Source: a bacterium (GTDB lineage: Bacteria > Patescibacteriota > Saccharimonadia > Saccharimonadales > UBA4665). Taken from it: 34,689 nucleotides of DNA. A program made the translations under genes and the position numbers. The stretch's first letter is position 1. Each line of letters starts with the position of its first letter. The stretch spans positions 1 through 34,689 of the forward strand of contig JAJZYA010000002.1 in the NCBI GenBank assembly GCA_021806285.1, in the 5' to 3' direction. Of this stretch, positions 9,725 through 19,855 are shown one piece after another. The notes beneath the pieces are model-generated. The model saw only the letters and a program-made list of their open reading frames with translations, ran no database searches and was not told the DNA's origin.

Positions 9725-10310
9725 TTTGCTTCCCGACGAAAATAAGAAGGCATATAAATACGCCAAGGCTAATGTCAAGATTGCTGAATGGATAATTGTG
9801 TTTATAGTTACAATTGTAGGACTTCTAGCAATAGTGACTTACGGTTTAATAAATATGCAGTCTTCGTCTAACACCTATCAAGGTCATATTGCTTTAATGA
9901 ATAAAACATTAAACAAAGAAAATCTAAAAACCACAAAACTCAAAGTAGTCAGTATTAGTAACAGCCTAAGATTAGCTGTGCAGGTTTTAAGTAACGAGGT
10001 ATTGTTCTCAAAACTCTTGCAACAAATCGGTGCTGTTATGCCTAGTGGTGCCGTTTTAACTGCTTTAAATATTAATCAAATAAGTGGTGGAATAACTTTA
10101 ACGGCAAATACAACCGATTACCAAAGTGCAACCCAAATGCAGGTTAATTTAAGTTCTCCTTCCAATGGTATTTTTAGTAAAGTCGACATAGTTAGTATTA
10201 ATTGCAATGCTCAGGGATCAGCCACGGGCTGTACGGTCACCTTAAGGGCTTTATTTAACACCAATAACCAGTTTTTATTTATAAATCAAAATCAGGGAAC
10301 TAAAAAATGA
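9717..10310 (+). CDS. pilN: Type IV pilus assembly protein PilN-like
   Basis: MLNLLPDENKK N-terminus, single TM, position after pilM. Confidence 0.8.
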   Translation: MLNLLPDENKKAYKYAKANVKIAEWIIVFIVTIVGLLAIVTYGLINMQSSSNTYQGHIALMNKTLNKENLKTTKLKVVSISNSLRLAVQVLSNEVLFSKLLQQIGAVMPSGAVLTALNINQISGGITLTANTTDYQSATQMQVNLSSPSNGIFSKVDIVSINCNAQGSATGCTVTLRALFNTNNQFLFINQNQGTKK

Positions 10311-11005
10311 CACCCAAAAAATTTCACCTTTTAATGATCGGATTAATTTTTCTGGTTGGTATTATATTCTTTGGCATAGCTTACTGGTCAAACAGTTTAT
10401 TAATTAATAAATCTAATTCTTTAGTTAATTTAAAGGCTACTTATAACGGTTTAACGCAAGAACAATTAGGATTAATTCAAGACAAAAAAGATATTAAAAA
10501 ATATCAACAATTATATAATATTGCTAAGTCGATAGTTCCAGAAAATAAAGATCAAGTTCAGGCAGTTCGGCAAATAGTCAATCTAGCAGCTCAAAATAAT
10601 ATTGTTCTAGCCTCAATCACTTTTCCAAGTTCAGATCTTGGTAACACCTTAACAACAGGAGTAGCACCTAATCCTACACAAGCTAAGCCGGTCACTCCAT
10701 CAACACCTAACTCTAAGACTCCTTCAAGTCAAACATCGACTTCAGCTGCCAGCAGCACGTCTCTTTCACAGCTAACTGCAGTCGCTAATATTCCAGGCGT
10801 TTATGAGATGCCAATTACCGTTCAAAGTAGTACGAATAGGGGTCAACAAGCAACTTATCCAGAATTAATCGGTTTCTTAACAGACCTAGAAAATAATCGA
10901 CTCACCGCCTTAGTCAGTTCTATTAATATCAGCCCGGTTCAAAATAGTAGTCAATACTTTGTATTTACATTAAATATTAATATATATATAAAGCCAGGAA
11001 ATTAA
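10307..11005 (+). CDS. pilO: Type IV pilus assembly protein PilO-like
   Basis: N-terminal TM plus coiled coil, TYPELIGFLTDLENNRLTALV; Ser/Thr/Pro-rich insertion; ATGA overlap with pilN. Confidence 0.75.
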   Translation: MTPKKFHLLMIGLIFLVGIIFFGIAYWSNSLLINKSNSLVNLKATYNGLTQEQLGLIQDKKDIKKYQQLYNIAKSIVPENKDQVQAVRQIVNLAAQNNIVLASITFPSSDLGNTLTTGVAPNPTQAKPVTPSTPNSKTPSSQTSTSAASSTSLSQLTAVANIPGVYEMPITVQSSTNRGQQATYPELIGFLTDLENNRLTALVSSINISPVQNSSQYFVFTLNINIYIKPGN

Positions 11006-11006
11006 G

Positions 11007-11321
11007 ATGGAAGAATCTAAAAAATCTACTAGTATATCAGATATCGAACAAACTATTAAGAAATATTTAGTTATAGTCGCTAGATACAAGATTGTTTTAT
11101 TTATAGTAGTCGTAGCGTTAGTTTATGGCTATTTAATGTATCAGATCAGTAACTTAACTAATAAGAGTCCGACCACAAATGCTGTTCAGGCCAATGCAAA
11201 TCCCAATACTTTTATACATATAAACTCAAACGAAGCTCAAAAGTTAATGTCTCTAAAAAATAATAGTGTTAGCGTTCAAACCCTCTTTACGCAATCGCGC
11301 AATAATCCATTTCAGGATTAA
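11007..11321 (+). CDS. Small single-TM protein in the PilP position of the pilus operon
   Basis: Single TM YKIVLFIVVVALVYGYLMY, C-terminal RNNPFQD; 1 bp after pilO stop. Confidence 0.6.
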   Translation: MEESKKSTSISDIEQTIKKYLVIVARYKIVLFIVVVALVYGYLMYQISNLTNKSPTTNAVQANANPNTFIHINSNEAQKLMSLKNNSVSVQTLFTQSRNNPFQD

Positions 11322-12308
11322 TTACTTTTTTAGATGTTTTCTTGCTTTAGGAGTTACTTTTCTCCCCCGGGGAGTTCTTTCTAAGAACCCGATTTGCATT
11401 AAATAAGGTTCAATAAAATCTTCGATAGTACTTTTTTCCTCTGCCGTTAAGGCTGATATGGTTTCGAGCCCAACCGGTCCTCCATCATAATTATCAATTA
11501 TAGCGTTTAGAAACATTCGATCCGTGGGCTCTAACCCAATTTCATCAACCTCTAATAAATCTAAGGCCTTCAGCGTTATCTGCTGATCTATTATTCCGTC
11601 ACCGTTAACGTCAGCATAATCTCTTATTCTCTTTAAAAGTCGGTTAGCAATTCTAGGAGTTAACCTAGATCTATTAGCAAGTAAAGATGGAGCTTTTGAG
11701 TCTATTTTTGAATTAAGAATTTTAGAAGTTCTTTTAATAATAGATTCTATTTCTTCGGGTGTATAGAATTCTAGTCTATGAACAATTCCGAAGCGATCTC
11801 TGAAAGGTGCCGATAAAGCTCCAGCTCTGGTTGTAGCGCCAATTATGGTGAACCTTGGAAGATCAAGTCTTAAAGATCTGGCACTTGGTCCCTTGCCCAG
11901 CATAATATCTAACTTAAAGTCCTCCATAGCTGAGAAAAGAACTTCTTCTACGTTACGATTAATACGATGAATCTCATCTATAAATAAAATGTCGTTGTCT
12001 TTGAGGTTAGTAAGTAGACTAGCTAAATCACCAGCTCTTTCAATTGCTGGACCTGAGGTTATTCTAATTTGAGCTCCCATCTCATGAGCAATAACATTTG
12101 CCATTGTAGTTTTACCTAGTCCCGGCGGTCCATAAAGCAAAACATGATCCAAAGCTTCATTTCTCAGTTTGGCAGCTTTGATGGCTAACTTTAAGTTTTG
12201 TTTAAGTCGTTCTTGACCAATGTAACTCTTAAAATCCTGAGGTCTTAGGGTAACCTCAAATTCTATCTCGTCTTGTTCTGGTTCGGTTTGAGTAATTCTG
12301 TCTATCAT
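11322..12308 (-). CDS. ruvB: Holliday junction branch migration ATPase RuvB
   Basis: [52 protein letters not shown]. Confidence 0.97.
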   Translation of the reverse strand: MIDRITQTEPEQDEIEFEVTLRPQDFKSYIGQERLKQNLKLAIKAAKLRNEALDHVLLYGPPGLGKTTMANVIAHEMGAQIRITSGPAIERAGDLASLLTNLKDNDILFIDEIHRINRNVEEVLFSAMEDFKLDIMLGKGPSARSLRLDLPRFTIIGATTRAGALSAPFRDRFGIVHRLEFYTPEEIESIIKRTSKILNSKIDSKAPSLLANRSRLTPRIANRLLKRIRDYADVNGDGIIDQQITLKALDLLEVDEIGLEPTDRMFLNAIIDNYDGGPVGLETISALTAEEKSTIEDFIEPYLMQIGFLERTPRGRKVTPKARKHLKK

Positions 12309-12322
12309 ATGGCATTAACAAT

Positions 12323-13141
12323 TTAGGGAACCATCGTTGGATTCCAACATGTCCTTAAATCTTTATTTAATTTTTTTAATTGATTCATGTCTTTAGCGTC
12401 GATCTCGAAATCAAAGAGAGTTATATTTTCTATAATCCGTGATTCGGTTACAGACTTAGGAATAATTATGAGCCCTAGTTGTAACAAAAATTTCAGCATT
12501 ATTTGAGCATAACTTTTATTATATTTCTTGGCTAATTTAATAATATCCCGATTGTCAAAGGGTAATCCATGAGCTAATGGTGAGTAGGCTTCTATTTTTA
12601 TATTATGATCTTCACAATATTTAATTAAATCTGGTTGCTGTAAGAACACATGAAGTTCAACTTGATTAATAACTGGAGTAATTTTAGAATATTTCTTAAG
12701 TTCTTCGAGGTGTCTAATAGTGTAGTTACTTACTCCTATGGATCGGGCTTTCTTGGATTCATAATACTCTTCAAGAGCCATCCAAGATTTTTTTCTTAGT
12801 ATACTTACCGGAAAATGAAGTAGCATTAAATCAATATACGAAGAACCTATTTTATCTAGAGTTTGATCAAAACTTTTCTTGGTTTTGTTGTATCCGAAAT
12901 TATTAACTGCAATTTTTGAAGTAATAAATAAGTCTTCTCTTTTAAGTTTAAGTTTTTGAATAGATGCTTTGATATATTGCTCATTTCGATAAAATTGGGC
13001 ACTATCAAACAATCTATAACCAGCTTTATAAGCTACGTCAAAAGCATTAACAAATGTTTCTTGGTCTTTGACCTGCCATAGGCCTAGTCCGACCGTAGGT
13101 ATCTTTAATCCATTATTAAGTGTTCGGGTAGGTACTTTCAT
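12323..13141 (-). CDS. Aldo/keto reductase family protein
   Basis: TLNNGLKIPTVGLGLWQV, FDSAQFYRNE, YIDLMLLHFPVS, SIGVSNYTIRHLEEL, PIIPKS-like motif. Confidence 0.93.
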   Translation of the reverse strand: MKVPTRTLNNGLKIPTVGLGLWQVKDQETFVNAFDVAYKAGYRLFDSAQFYRNEQYIKASIQKLKLKREDLFITSKIAVNNFGYNKTKKSFDQTLDKIGSSYIDLMLLHFPVSILRKKSWMALEEYYESKKARSIGVSNYTIRHLEELKKYSKITPVINQVELHVFLQQPDLIKYCEDHNIKIEAYSPLAHGLPFDNRDIIKLAKKYNKSYAQIMLKFLLQLGLIIIPKSVTESRIIENITLFDFEIDAKDMNQLKKLNKDLRTCWNPTMVP

Positions 13142-13716
13142 TATTTCTCCTTTAGAGCGAGCTTAATTTTTTGATCGGTTGGTAATGTCTTATCTATCTT
13201 AGATAAAATTTTAGCAGCATCTTCTTTGGAATATCCTAAAGCTACTAAGGCTAGAACAGCGTCATCTTCTTCATACAGAGTTCGATGTAAAATATCTTCT
13301 ATGGCATTGCCGTCACTAAGTCCTACCTTGTCTCTAAGTTCAACAATAATTTGCTCAGCCGCCCTTCTACCAACTCCTTTAGCAGTAGTTAATTTAGTGA
13401 CATCTCCTGAGGATATGTAGCTTCTAATATTGTTAGCTGAATCAATATTTAGTATTGATATTGCGGCTTTAGGACCGATATTTTTTACACTTAAAAGAAG
13501 TTCAAAGAGCGCTTTAGTTGATTCATCTAGAAATCCATATAGATCATGAAGATCTTCTTTAATAACTTCAAATATATATAACTTTATGCTTTGATTTTTA
13601 GTAATATTCTCGATATCAGATATAGGAACATTAACTAAATATCCTATATTATTTACATCTATTACTAGACTATTAAAATTTTTATCGACAACACTACCCT
13701 TTAAATATGCAATCAT
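13141..13716 (-). CDS. ruvA: Holliday junction protein RuvA
   Basis: MIAYLKGSVVD, LLSVKNIGPKAAISIL, LTTAKGVGRRAAEQIIVELRDKV, ALVALGYSKEDA. Confidence 0.95.
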   Translation of the reverse strand: MIAYLKGSVVDKNFNSLVIDVNNIGYLVNVPISDIENITKNQSIKLYIFEVIKEDLHDLYGFLDESTKALFELLLSVKNIGPKAAISILNIDSANNIRSYISSGDVTKLTTAKGVGRRAAEQIIVELRDKVGLSDGNAIEDILHRTLYEEDDAVLALVALGYSKEDAAKILSKIDKTLPTDQKIKLALKEK

Positions 13717-13739
13717 TTATTACATTATATCAGCTAATC

Positions 13740-14222
13740 TTAAGAGATGTTCATAGAATGAGTAATTGCGGCAGCTAGGGCGTCCGCACAATCATCTGGT
13801 TTAGGAATTTCGTTTAATTTTAAAATGGTTCTAACCATTTCTTGGACTTGCTTCTTTTCGGCCCTTCCGTATCCAGTTAAGGATTGTTTGATTTGAAGAG
13901 GAGTATATTCAAAGATGTCTAAATTGGCCTGACGTCCACAAAGCAAAACTATTCCACGAGCCTGAGAAACACTCATAGCAGTTGTAACATTTTGTGCAAA
14001 GAATAGTTTTTCAACAACCATAATATCCGGTTTATTATCTTTAATGACACTGCTGAGTTCTAAATATATAGTTTCGAGCCTAATTGAATCTTCTTGTTTA
14101 ATAGGGGTCTTTATTACGCCGGCATCAATCATTACTAGGTTTTTATAATTTAAATAGTCAATTACTCCAAAACCTAAAATGCCAGTTCCTGGGTCTATCC
14201 CTAAAATACGAATTTTAGCCAT
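13740..14222 (-). CDS. ruvC: Holliday junction resolvase RuvC
   Basis: RILGIDPGTGILGFGVID, VVEKLFFAQNVTTAMSVSQARGI, DDCADALAAAITH. Confidence 0.96.
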   Translation of the reverse strand: MAKIRILGIDPGTGILGFGVIDYLNYKNLVMIDAGVIKTPIKQEDSIRLETIYLELSSVIKDNKPDIMVVEKLFFAQNVTTAMSVSQARGIVLLCGRQANLDIFEYTPLQIKQSLTGYGRAEKKQVQEMVRTILKLNEIPKPDDCADALAAAITHSMNIS

Positions 14223-14943
14223 CGATTAAACGTTCATCTATCTCAAAGTTGGTAAAAGTATTACTAACGTCATCTAATTCATCGAGCGCATCCATCAATC
14301 TCATGACTTTTCCGGCAGTTTCTTTATCTTTAATTTCAATAGTTGTGTTTGGAACATAGGTTAACTCAACGTCAGCTATTTCAAATCCATCTTTTCTAAT
14401 ATTATCTCGAACTTTTGCTAAGTCGTTAGGTTCCGTATATACCAAAAACTCTCCATTTTCTTCGATTACATCTTCGGCTCCTAAATCAAGTAACTTTAAT
14501 AAATTTTCGTCTCCAGAAGAATTAACTCGGATTAAGCCTTTTCGATTAAATTGAAAAACAACAGAACCCTTTTCTGCAATACTTCCGCCGTGTTTAGAAA
14601 AAGCTAATCTGACTTCTGGGTAAGTTCGATTAAGATTATCTGTAGCTGCTTCTACTATAATAGCTACTCCACCTGGACCATATCCCTCATAAGTGACTTC
14701 TTGAAGTTGATCGGCTGATTTGTCTTTAACTCTATCAATAGATCTTTGAATATTAGCCATCGGCATATTAGCGGCTTTAGCTTTTTCAATAGCCAATCTT
14801 AAACTAAAATTAGTTTCAGGATCAGTACCTCCTCTAGCAGCAATAGCGATGTTATTACCTAATTTAGTAAAAATTGCGCCTCGAGCTGCGTCTTTAGCGC
14901 CTTTTTGTCTTTTGATCGTCGACCATTTTGAATGTCCACTCAA
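14215..14943 (-). CDS. YebC/PmpR-family transcriptional/translation regulator, TTG start
   Basis: MSGHSKWSTIKRQKGAKDAARG; SD AAGGAG before the TTG. Confidence 0.95.
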   Translation of the reverse strand: MSGHSKWSTIKRQKGAKDAARGAIFTKLGNNIAIAARGGTDPETNFSLRLAIEKAKAANMPMANIQRSIDRVKDKSADQLQEVTYEGYGPGGVAIIVEAATDNLNRTYPEVRLAFSKHGGSIAEKGSVVFQFNRKGLIRVNSSGDENLLKLLDLGAEDVIEENGEFLVYTEPNDLAKVRDNIRKDGFEIADVELTYVPNTTIEIKDKETAGKVMRLMDALDELDDVSNTFTNFEIDERLIDG

Positions 14944-14976
14944 AATATGACTCCTTCTTTAGAAATATCTTTTTTA

Positions 14977-15381
14977 TTATATTACTTTTCTCTTCTTAGG
15001 GAAAACGAAGTGCTTATACCAAAACCAACTCCACACCGTAAAGAAAGCAGATGATATAAAGAAACCAATATAAGGGGTTATGCCAATAGATTTTAGACCA
15101 AAAATAATTAAATAATCTAGTATAAATCCTACACCTTCAACCATAATATATCTTATTGAATGCTCCATTTCAGATAAGTGAATTTGATCTTTAAAAGCCC
15201 AATGTCTTTGCAAAAGATAGTTGCTTGACCAACCAACTACATCTGCAATGATTTTGGCATAGAACCAATTCCATTTAAAGAAACTATAAAAGACAATAAA
15301 TACCAAATAGCCGATCCAGAAATAGACTCCGCCACTAATCCAATATTTTATAAATTGTTTAGTATCTTTATTTAATAACAT
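14977..15381 (-). CDS. GtrA-like family membrane protein
   Basis: FIKYWISGGVYFWIGYLVF, NYLLQRHWAFKD, SWFWYKHFVF. Confidence 0.8.
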   Translation of the reverse strand: MLLNKDTKQFIKYWISGGVYFWIGYLVFIVFYSFFKWNWFYAKIIADVVGWSSNYLLQRHWAFKDQIHLSEMEHSIRYIMVEGVGFILDYLIIFGLKSIGITPYIGFFISSAFFTVWSWFWYKHFVFPKKRKVI

Positions 15382-15404
15382 GAATCAATGAAAAAGCATT
15401 GAAA

Positions 15405-15755
15405 TTATAGTTTAGAATCTAATAAAACCGAAAGTTCATGCACCATATTCCAGTCATTATCTGTAAAATTCGTTTTTGAGGCACCATATAGGATTATACT
15501 TAAGTCACGTGAGAAAAATGATATATAAGATTCTTCATTTGTTGTACATCCAAACTCTTTTAGCTTAGTTGTTATGAGCTTTGCTTTAGTAGCAGCTTCT
15601 TCCAAACTAGCAACCTGCATATTCCCAATTAAACCTTTACTGTTATCTTTTGACTTAAGTTCCCTCCAGGTTATTGATTTATATGTATGATTAAATATAT
15701 CATTAGCGCTTCGACCAAAAATCTTTTTTATCTTATCTTCATTATTTTTATTCAT
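15405..15755 (-). CDS. Hypothetical protein (116 aa)
   Basis: Open frame with TATAAT 6 nt before ATG; no family recognised. Confidence 0.55.
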   Translation of the reverse strand: MNKNNEDKIKKIFGRSANDIFNHTYKSITWRELKSKDNSKGLIGNMQVASLEEAATKAKLITTKLKEFGCTTNEESYISFFSRDLSIILYGASKTNFTDNDWNMVHELSVLLDSKL

Positions 15756-15929
15756 ACTGAGATTATAGCCTTAATTAATATAAAGTTAAATTTATTGGAT
15801 GTCTATGCTATTGAATTATGTTTTTGCAAACTTAATAAGTGGGCTTTTCTAAGTTGTCGATTAAGATTATCAAAAACACGTTAAACTTCCATTAAGCCTA
15901 TGCTTTATTACTAAAAATTTATCTAAAAT

Positions 15930-15994
15930 ATAAGTTATATATTTTCAACTAGTAACTTTTTAGACCGATGATAATTCTCTACAATCAATATAGG
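15930..15994. repeat. Diverged 65-bp dispersed repeat, copy A
   Basis: 49/65 ungapped identities with 25070-25134, including an exact 18-bp block ATAAGTTATATATTTTCA. Confidence 0.55.
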
Positions 15995-16103
15995 ATTTAG
16001 AAACTTAATATATAAAAAGACTTGATTTTAAGTATTTTAATAGAGACTAATTTTTATTTGTCATAAATAACGAAGAACTACTATAAAACTATTGCAACTG
16101 AAA

Positions 16104-16358
16104 TTAGGCAAAAGGATTATCAAATAATTGCTTTAAGTTAAGTTGGTTGGGATTAATTCCTTGGCTGATAACATAACTAATAATTCAATCAAGCTCTCTA
16201 TCGTTATTGTTTGCAAATAAAATTACATTTGGCATTACTATATAAAGTCTTTCTTTGTTAACTAAATGAAAATACCAGCCAGGGCTTTTTATTGACTCAG
16301 CAACTTGATTGTGGTTGGTTAGTCAAAAAATAGTTAAACAAATGAACAAACAAAACAC
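16104..16358 (-). pseudogene. Decayed small ORF with in-frame TGA codons (rc of 16185-16187 and 16323-16325)
   Basis: Frame reads ...F*LTNHNQVAESIKSPGWYFHLVNKERLYIVMPNVILFANNNDRELD*IISYVISQGINPNQLNLKQLFDNPFA-TAA. Confidence 0.35.
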
Positions 16359-16366
16359 ATAAATAC

Positions 16367-16912
16367 TTATAATTCTAGATTTTCTTTCATAATCTCAACA
16401 GCCCGCTTTCTCATAGAGCAGGTGTCTTTTTCGGCATCACTCATTTCTGCAAATGTTTTACACATACCATCCGGTATGAAAATGGGGTCATATCCAAAAC
16501 CATTGTCTCCACGAGGACTTTGAGCAATCTCTCCATGCACTTCACCTATAAAAACACGTGGACCAAATTCATCACAATATCCCAGGGCAGTAGTTACGCT
16601 AGCACTTCGAGGTGTATCTTCACCAAGCATTTTAATTATTCCTTCACTTCCTACGTTATCTAAAAACCAGCGAATTAGAGCTCCAGGTAGTTCACCCCAA
16701 GCTTGAATAGTAAGACCAGTATCGTCTACTAAACAAGCTCTGCCAAGGATTTCATAGGCTTTAGTCGCTTTTTCTTTAGCAACTTGTTTTACATCAGTTG
16801 TTTGAGTTTCTGGGAGATCGATTTTTTGATGACTTAATTTAATACCCAGTAAACGCTCCAATTCTTTAACCTTATTTTCATTACCTGTTATTAATGTGAT
16901 TTCTTTAGTCAT
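16367..16912 (-). CDS. rdgB: Non-canonical purine NTP pyrophosphatase (RdgB/HAM1 family)
   Basis: ITGNENKVKELERLLG, ACLVDDTGLTIQAWGELPGALIRWF, GDNGFGYDPIFIPDG. Confidence 0.9.
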   Translation of the reverse strand: MTKEITLITGNENKVKELERLLGIKLSHQKIDLPETQTTDVKQVAKEKATKAYEILGRACLVDDTGLTIQAWGELPGALIRWFLDNVGSEGIIKMLGEDTPRSASVTTALGYCDEFGPRVFIGEVHGEIAQSPRGDNGFGYDPIFIPDGMCKTFAEMSDAEKDTCSMRKRAVEIMKENLEL

Positions 16913-17212
16913 AAATTATTGATGTACCTAATTCTAGTTATAACAATATAAAGTTGCTCTACAAACATTATGTCATAGATTATTGTTTAAGTTGTAATCC
17001 GGGATATCCTTACATAAATCCAAATTATGTCTATTTAGGTGTCACCTTTTTGAAAAATATTATTTCTCTTGCCAATACTACAATAATAATAAACTATTGT
17101 CATAGATATAGATTGTGTGTTGAAGCGGTCGATTTTAATCACTCTAGTTATGTTGACGTTTTTTAATGAACATACAATAATTAATTTGTAAACTTAACTT
17201 GAGTATAAATCA

Positions 17213-17698
17213 ATGATAATTAATTACGAGGATCTACCTCAAATTAGAGAAGATTATCATGACGAGACGATAGTTTTTGCTGGCGGGGTATTCGATTTAG
17301 TTCACGAAGGGCATGTATTAGGTATGCAATATTGCAAATCTAAGGGCGACTTGTTGATTGTTGGTGTATCTAGTGACGAACGAGTAAGACAAAGAAAAGG
17401 CTTAGACCGACCTATTCGTAATGAATTAGGTCGACTTATATTAGTGGATGCCTTAAAACCAGTAGATTACACCTTTATTATGCCCACCCCAAATAATGTT
17501 GATTCACCTTCTATACAAGTAATTAAAACTTTAAAACCTAATATTTTTATGGATCACGAGGAAAATAAACAACGCTGGGCTGAATCAATACAAACTATTC
17601 AAGATCTTGGAACAAAATTAATTTTTAATATTTCTCCCAGAACTGATTCCAGCACATCAATTATTGAAAGAATATTAAAAAAATACCAAGAGGATTAG
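17213..17698 (+). CDS. Cytidylyltransferase-like nucleotidyltransferase (GCT/RfaE-type fold)
   Basis: FAGGVFDLVHEGHVLGMQYCKSKGDLLIVGVSSDERV (HxGH-type signature), SPRTDSSTSIIERI. Confidence 0.85.
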   Translation: MIINYEDLPQIREDYHDETIVFAGGVFDLVHEGHVLGMQYCKSKGDLLIVGVSSDERVRQRKGLDRPIRNELGRLILVDALKPVDYTFIMPTPNNVDSPSIQVIKTLKPNIFMDHEENKQRWAESIQTIQDLGTKLIFNISPRTDSSTSIIERILKKYQED

Positions 17699-17704
17699 AT
17701 TTTC

Positions 17705-18238
17705 ATGACTATGAAAAATGTTATATATGTCAATGATCAAGACAAGATTGTTGGAAGTGGGAAAATTGAAGAAGCTATCAATAAAGGGTTGGCAGTTCGA
17801 ATAGTTCGTATTTTTATAACTAATTCAACAGGTGAAATACTTCTACAAAGACGTTCTAAAAAAATGAAAAACTCTGCATTAAAATGGGATCAATCAGCTG
17901 CCGGACATGTGGATGAAGGCGAAAGTTATATGACAGCAGCTAAACGAGAATTATTTGAGGAAATGGGCATATCTAACGTTAAACTTAAAAGATATTGTAA
18001 GTATTTTAGTGTAGATAAGTACAATGATATTATCCGTAAAAGATATAATGTTATTTATCACGGAATATTTGATGGGAAGATTAATATTGATCATGATGAA
18101 GTAGCTGAATATAAATGGTTAACATTTCGTGAATTAGAAAAATCGATACGTAACAAAGATAATTTTACCAAAGGATTCTTGGAAGCATATTCATTATTTA
18201 TAAAATCATTTAAATCCAACTCAAATCATCCTAAATAA
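17705..18238 (+). CDS. Nudix hydrolase (IPP-isomerase/YfcD-like)
   Basis: Nudix box GHVDEGESYMTAAKRELFEEMGI; VNDQDKIVGSG N-terminus. Confidence 0.85.
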   Translation: MTMKNVIYVNDQDKIVGSGKIEEAINKGLAVRIVRIFITNSTGEILLQRRSKKMKNSALKWDQSAAGHVDEGESYMTAAKRELFEEMGISNVKLKRYCKYFSVDKYNDIIRKRYNVIYHGIFDGKINIDHDEVAEYKWLTFRELEKSIRNKDNFTKGFLEAYSLFIKSFKSNSNHPK

Positions 18239-18347
18239 TTAAAAAGATAATGTATTTCGGAGATAATAAATTGAAGATACACAATACAACTTCGCCAAAT
18301 TTAAAAGCAGTCTAAAAACCCCGTCGAATTCTTGTGCCAGCAATAAT

Positions 18348-19808
18348 TTAACCCGCATTTGTCTGCATTGCAGATTTAATATCTTCTGAAGACAACTTGT
18401 GTTGTTTAATAACAAAGATAGCTATAATACTTGATGCTATCGCAAATCCAACAGCCACTTTTAGAGCTAATTGAAATCCATGTACTTCCCCAACCAAAGG
18501 ACTTAATCTATTTAAGGGACGAACAGTTTGAAGGTAATGCCTGGTGTCAGATGCAGCAATTCCAGTTAAAACAGCAAGTCCAATAGATCCACCGAGTTGC
18601 TGAGCGGTGTTAACTAAACCAGAGGCTAACCCCGATAAATGGGCAGCAACCCCAGTGGTAGCAGTAACTAGAATGGTTACAAATGTAAAACCAAGTCCTA
18701 GCCCCATAACCACTAATCCCGGTAGAATATTGTCTAGGTAGGATCCACCAACTCGCATACTTGATAATAAGTACAGTCCTGCAGCTGTAAAAAGAGGAGT
18801 AATAATTAAAATTGGTTTATAACCAATTTTTTTAATTAAGCGAGGGGCATTGGCTGCTGTAACAATTATGATCAGAGGGATCACCAAAAAACTGACGCCG
18901 GTCTTAACTGGAGAATAGCCTAAGATATCTTGGACATAGAGGGTAACAAAAAAGAATATAGAGAATAAACTAGCCGCCATCATTAATTGAATAATATTTG
19001 CTCCACTGACATTTCGTATTTTAAAGATAGACATTGGCATTAGAGGATGTTTCGTTCTAATTTCGTTTATTACGAAATAGACCATCAAAAGAGCACTTAA
19101 ACCAAAATACAACAAACTAGAATGGCTAGTCCAACCTTTGGTAGGAGCTTCTACCAGACCATAAACAAGTAGCATTAGAGAAGCCGTTACGGACAGCGCT
19201 CCGGGTAAATCTAGATTTGAATGAGTTTCTTCAGATTCGTGTCTAGGTAAGACTTTAATAGCACTGGCTACAACAAAAATTCCAACAGGGACATTTATAA
19301 AGAAATTCCACCGCCACCCCAAATATTGCGTAATAATACCACCCAACAGAACTCCGATTGCAGCCCCTCCGGCTGCTACAGCACCCCATACTGAAAGAGC
19401 TAGGTTTCGTTCACGCCCTTCTTTATAGGTAACGAGAACAATAGATAGAGCCGCTGGTGACATAAAAGCCCCTGCTAGACCCTGTATGGCTCGAACGATA
19501 ATTAACATATTGGAAGAGATGGCGATTCCGTCGATGAAGGAGGCTATCGTAAAAACGGTTACACCGATAATAAATATCTTACGTCTACCAAATAAGTCTG
19601 AAGCCCTTCCGCCCAGTAATAAGAAGCCTCCAAAAGTTAAAGTATAGGCCGTAATAATCCATTGCAAATTGCTCTCTGAGATATTAAAAGCTCTTTGAAC
19701 AGTTGGTAACATAACGTTTACGATTGATGAATCAAGTACGACCATAAATTGAGCCAAAGCTAAAAGAACCAATATAAACCAAGAGGCATGTTTTAATTTT
19801 TTGACCAC
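18348..19808 (-). CDS. MFS drug-resistance transporter, DHA2/EmrB-QacA type, GTG start
   Basis: QFMVVLDSSIVNVMLPTVQRAF, LGGRASDLFGRRKIF; 14-TM-like length. Confidence 0.92.
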   Translation of the reverse strand: MVKKLKHASWFILVLLALAQFMVVLDSSIVNVMLPTVQRAFNISESNLQWIITAYTLTFGGFLLLGGRASDLFGRRKIFIIGVTVFTIASFIDGIAISSNMLIIVRAIQGLAGAFMSPAALSIVLVTYKEGRERNLALSVWGAVAAGGAAIGVLLGGIITQYLGWRWNFFINVPVGIFVVASAIKVLPRHESEETHSNLDLPGALSVTASLMLLVYGLVEAPTKGWTSHSSLLYFGLSALLMVYFVINEIRTKHPLMPMSIFKIRNVSGANIIQLMMAASLFSIFFFVTLYVQDILGYSPVKTGVSFLVIPLIIIVTAANAPRLIKKIGYKPILIITPLFTAAGLYLLSSMRVGGSYLDNILPGLVVMGLGLGFTFVTILVTATTGVAAHLSGLASGLVNTAQQLGGSIGLAVLTGIAASDTRHYLQTVRPLNRLSPLVGEVHGFQLALKVAVGFAIASSIIAIFVIKQHKLSSEDIKSAMQTNAG

Positions 19809-19855
19809 TCGTACTTCCCTTTTTTAGATTATTGTATAATGGTTAGCTTATCTTA

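Noticed and set aside
15387-15404. Hairpin TCAATGAAAAAGCATTGA between two minus-strand genes
   Set aside because: Short 6-bp stem with no T-tract; not convincing as a terminator or element
16104-16358. UGA recoded as Trp/Gly in this genome
   Set aside because: RecA, DnaK, RuvB etc. are complete without internal TGA, and the RimB-like gene and others use TGA as a stop; the simplest reading is a pseudogene
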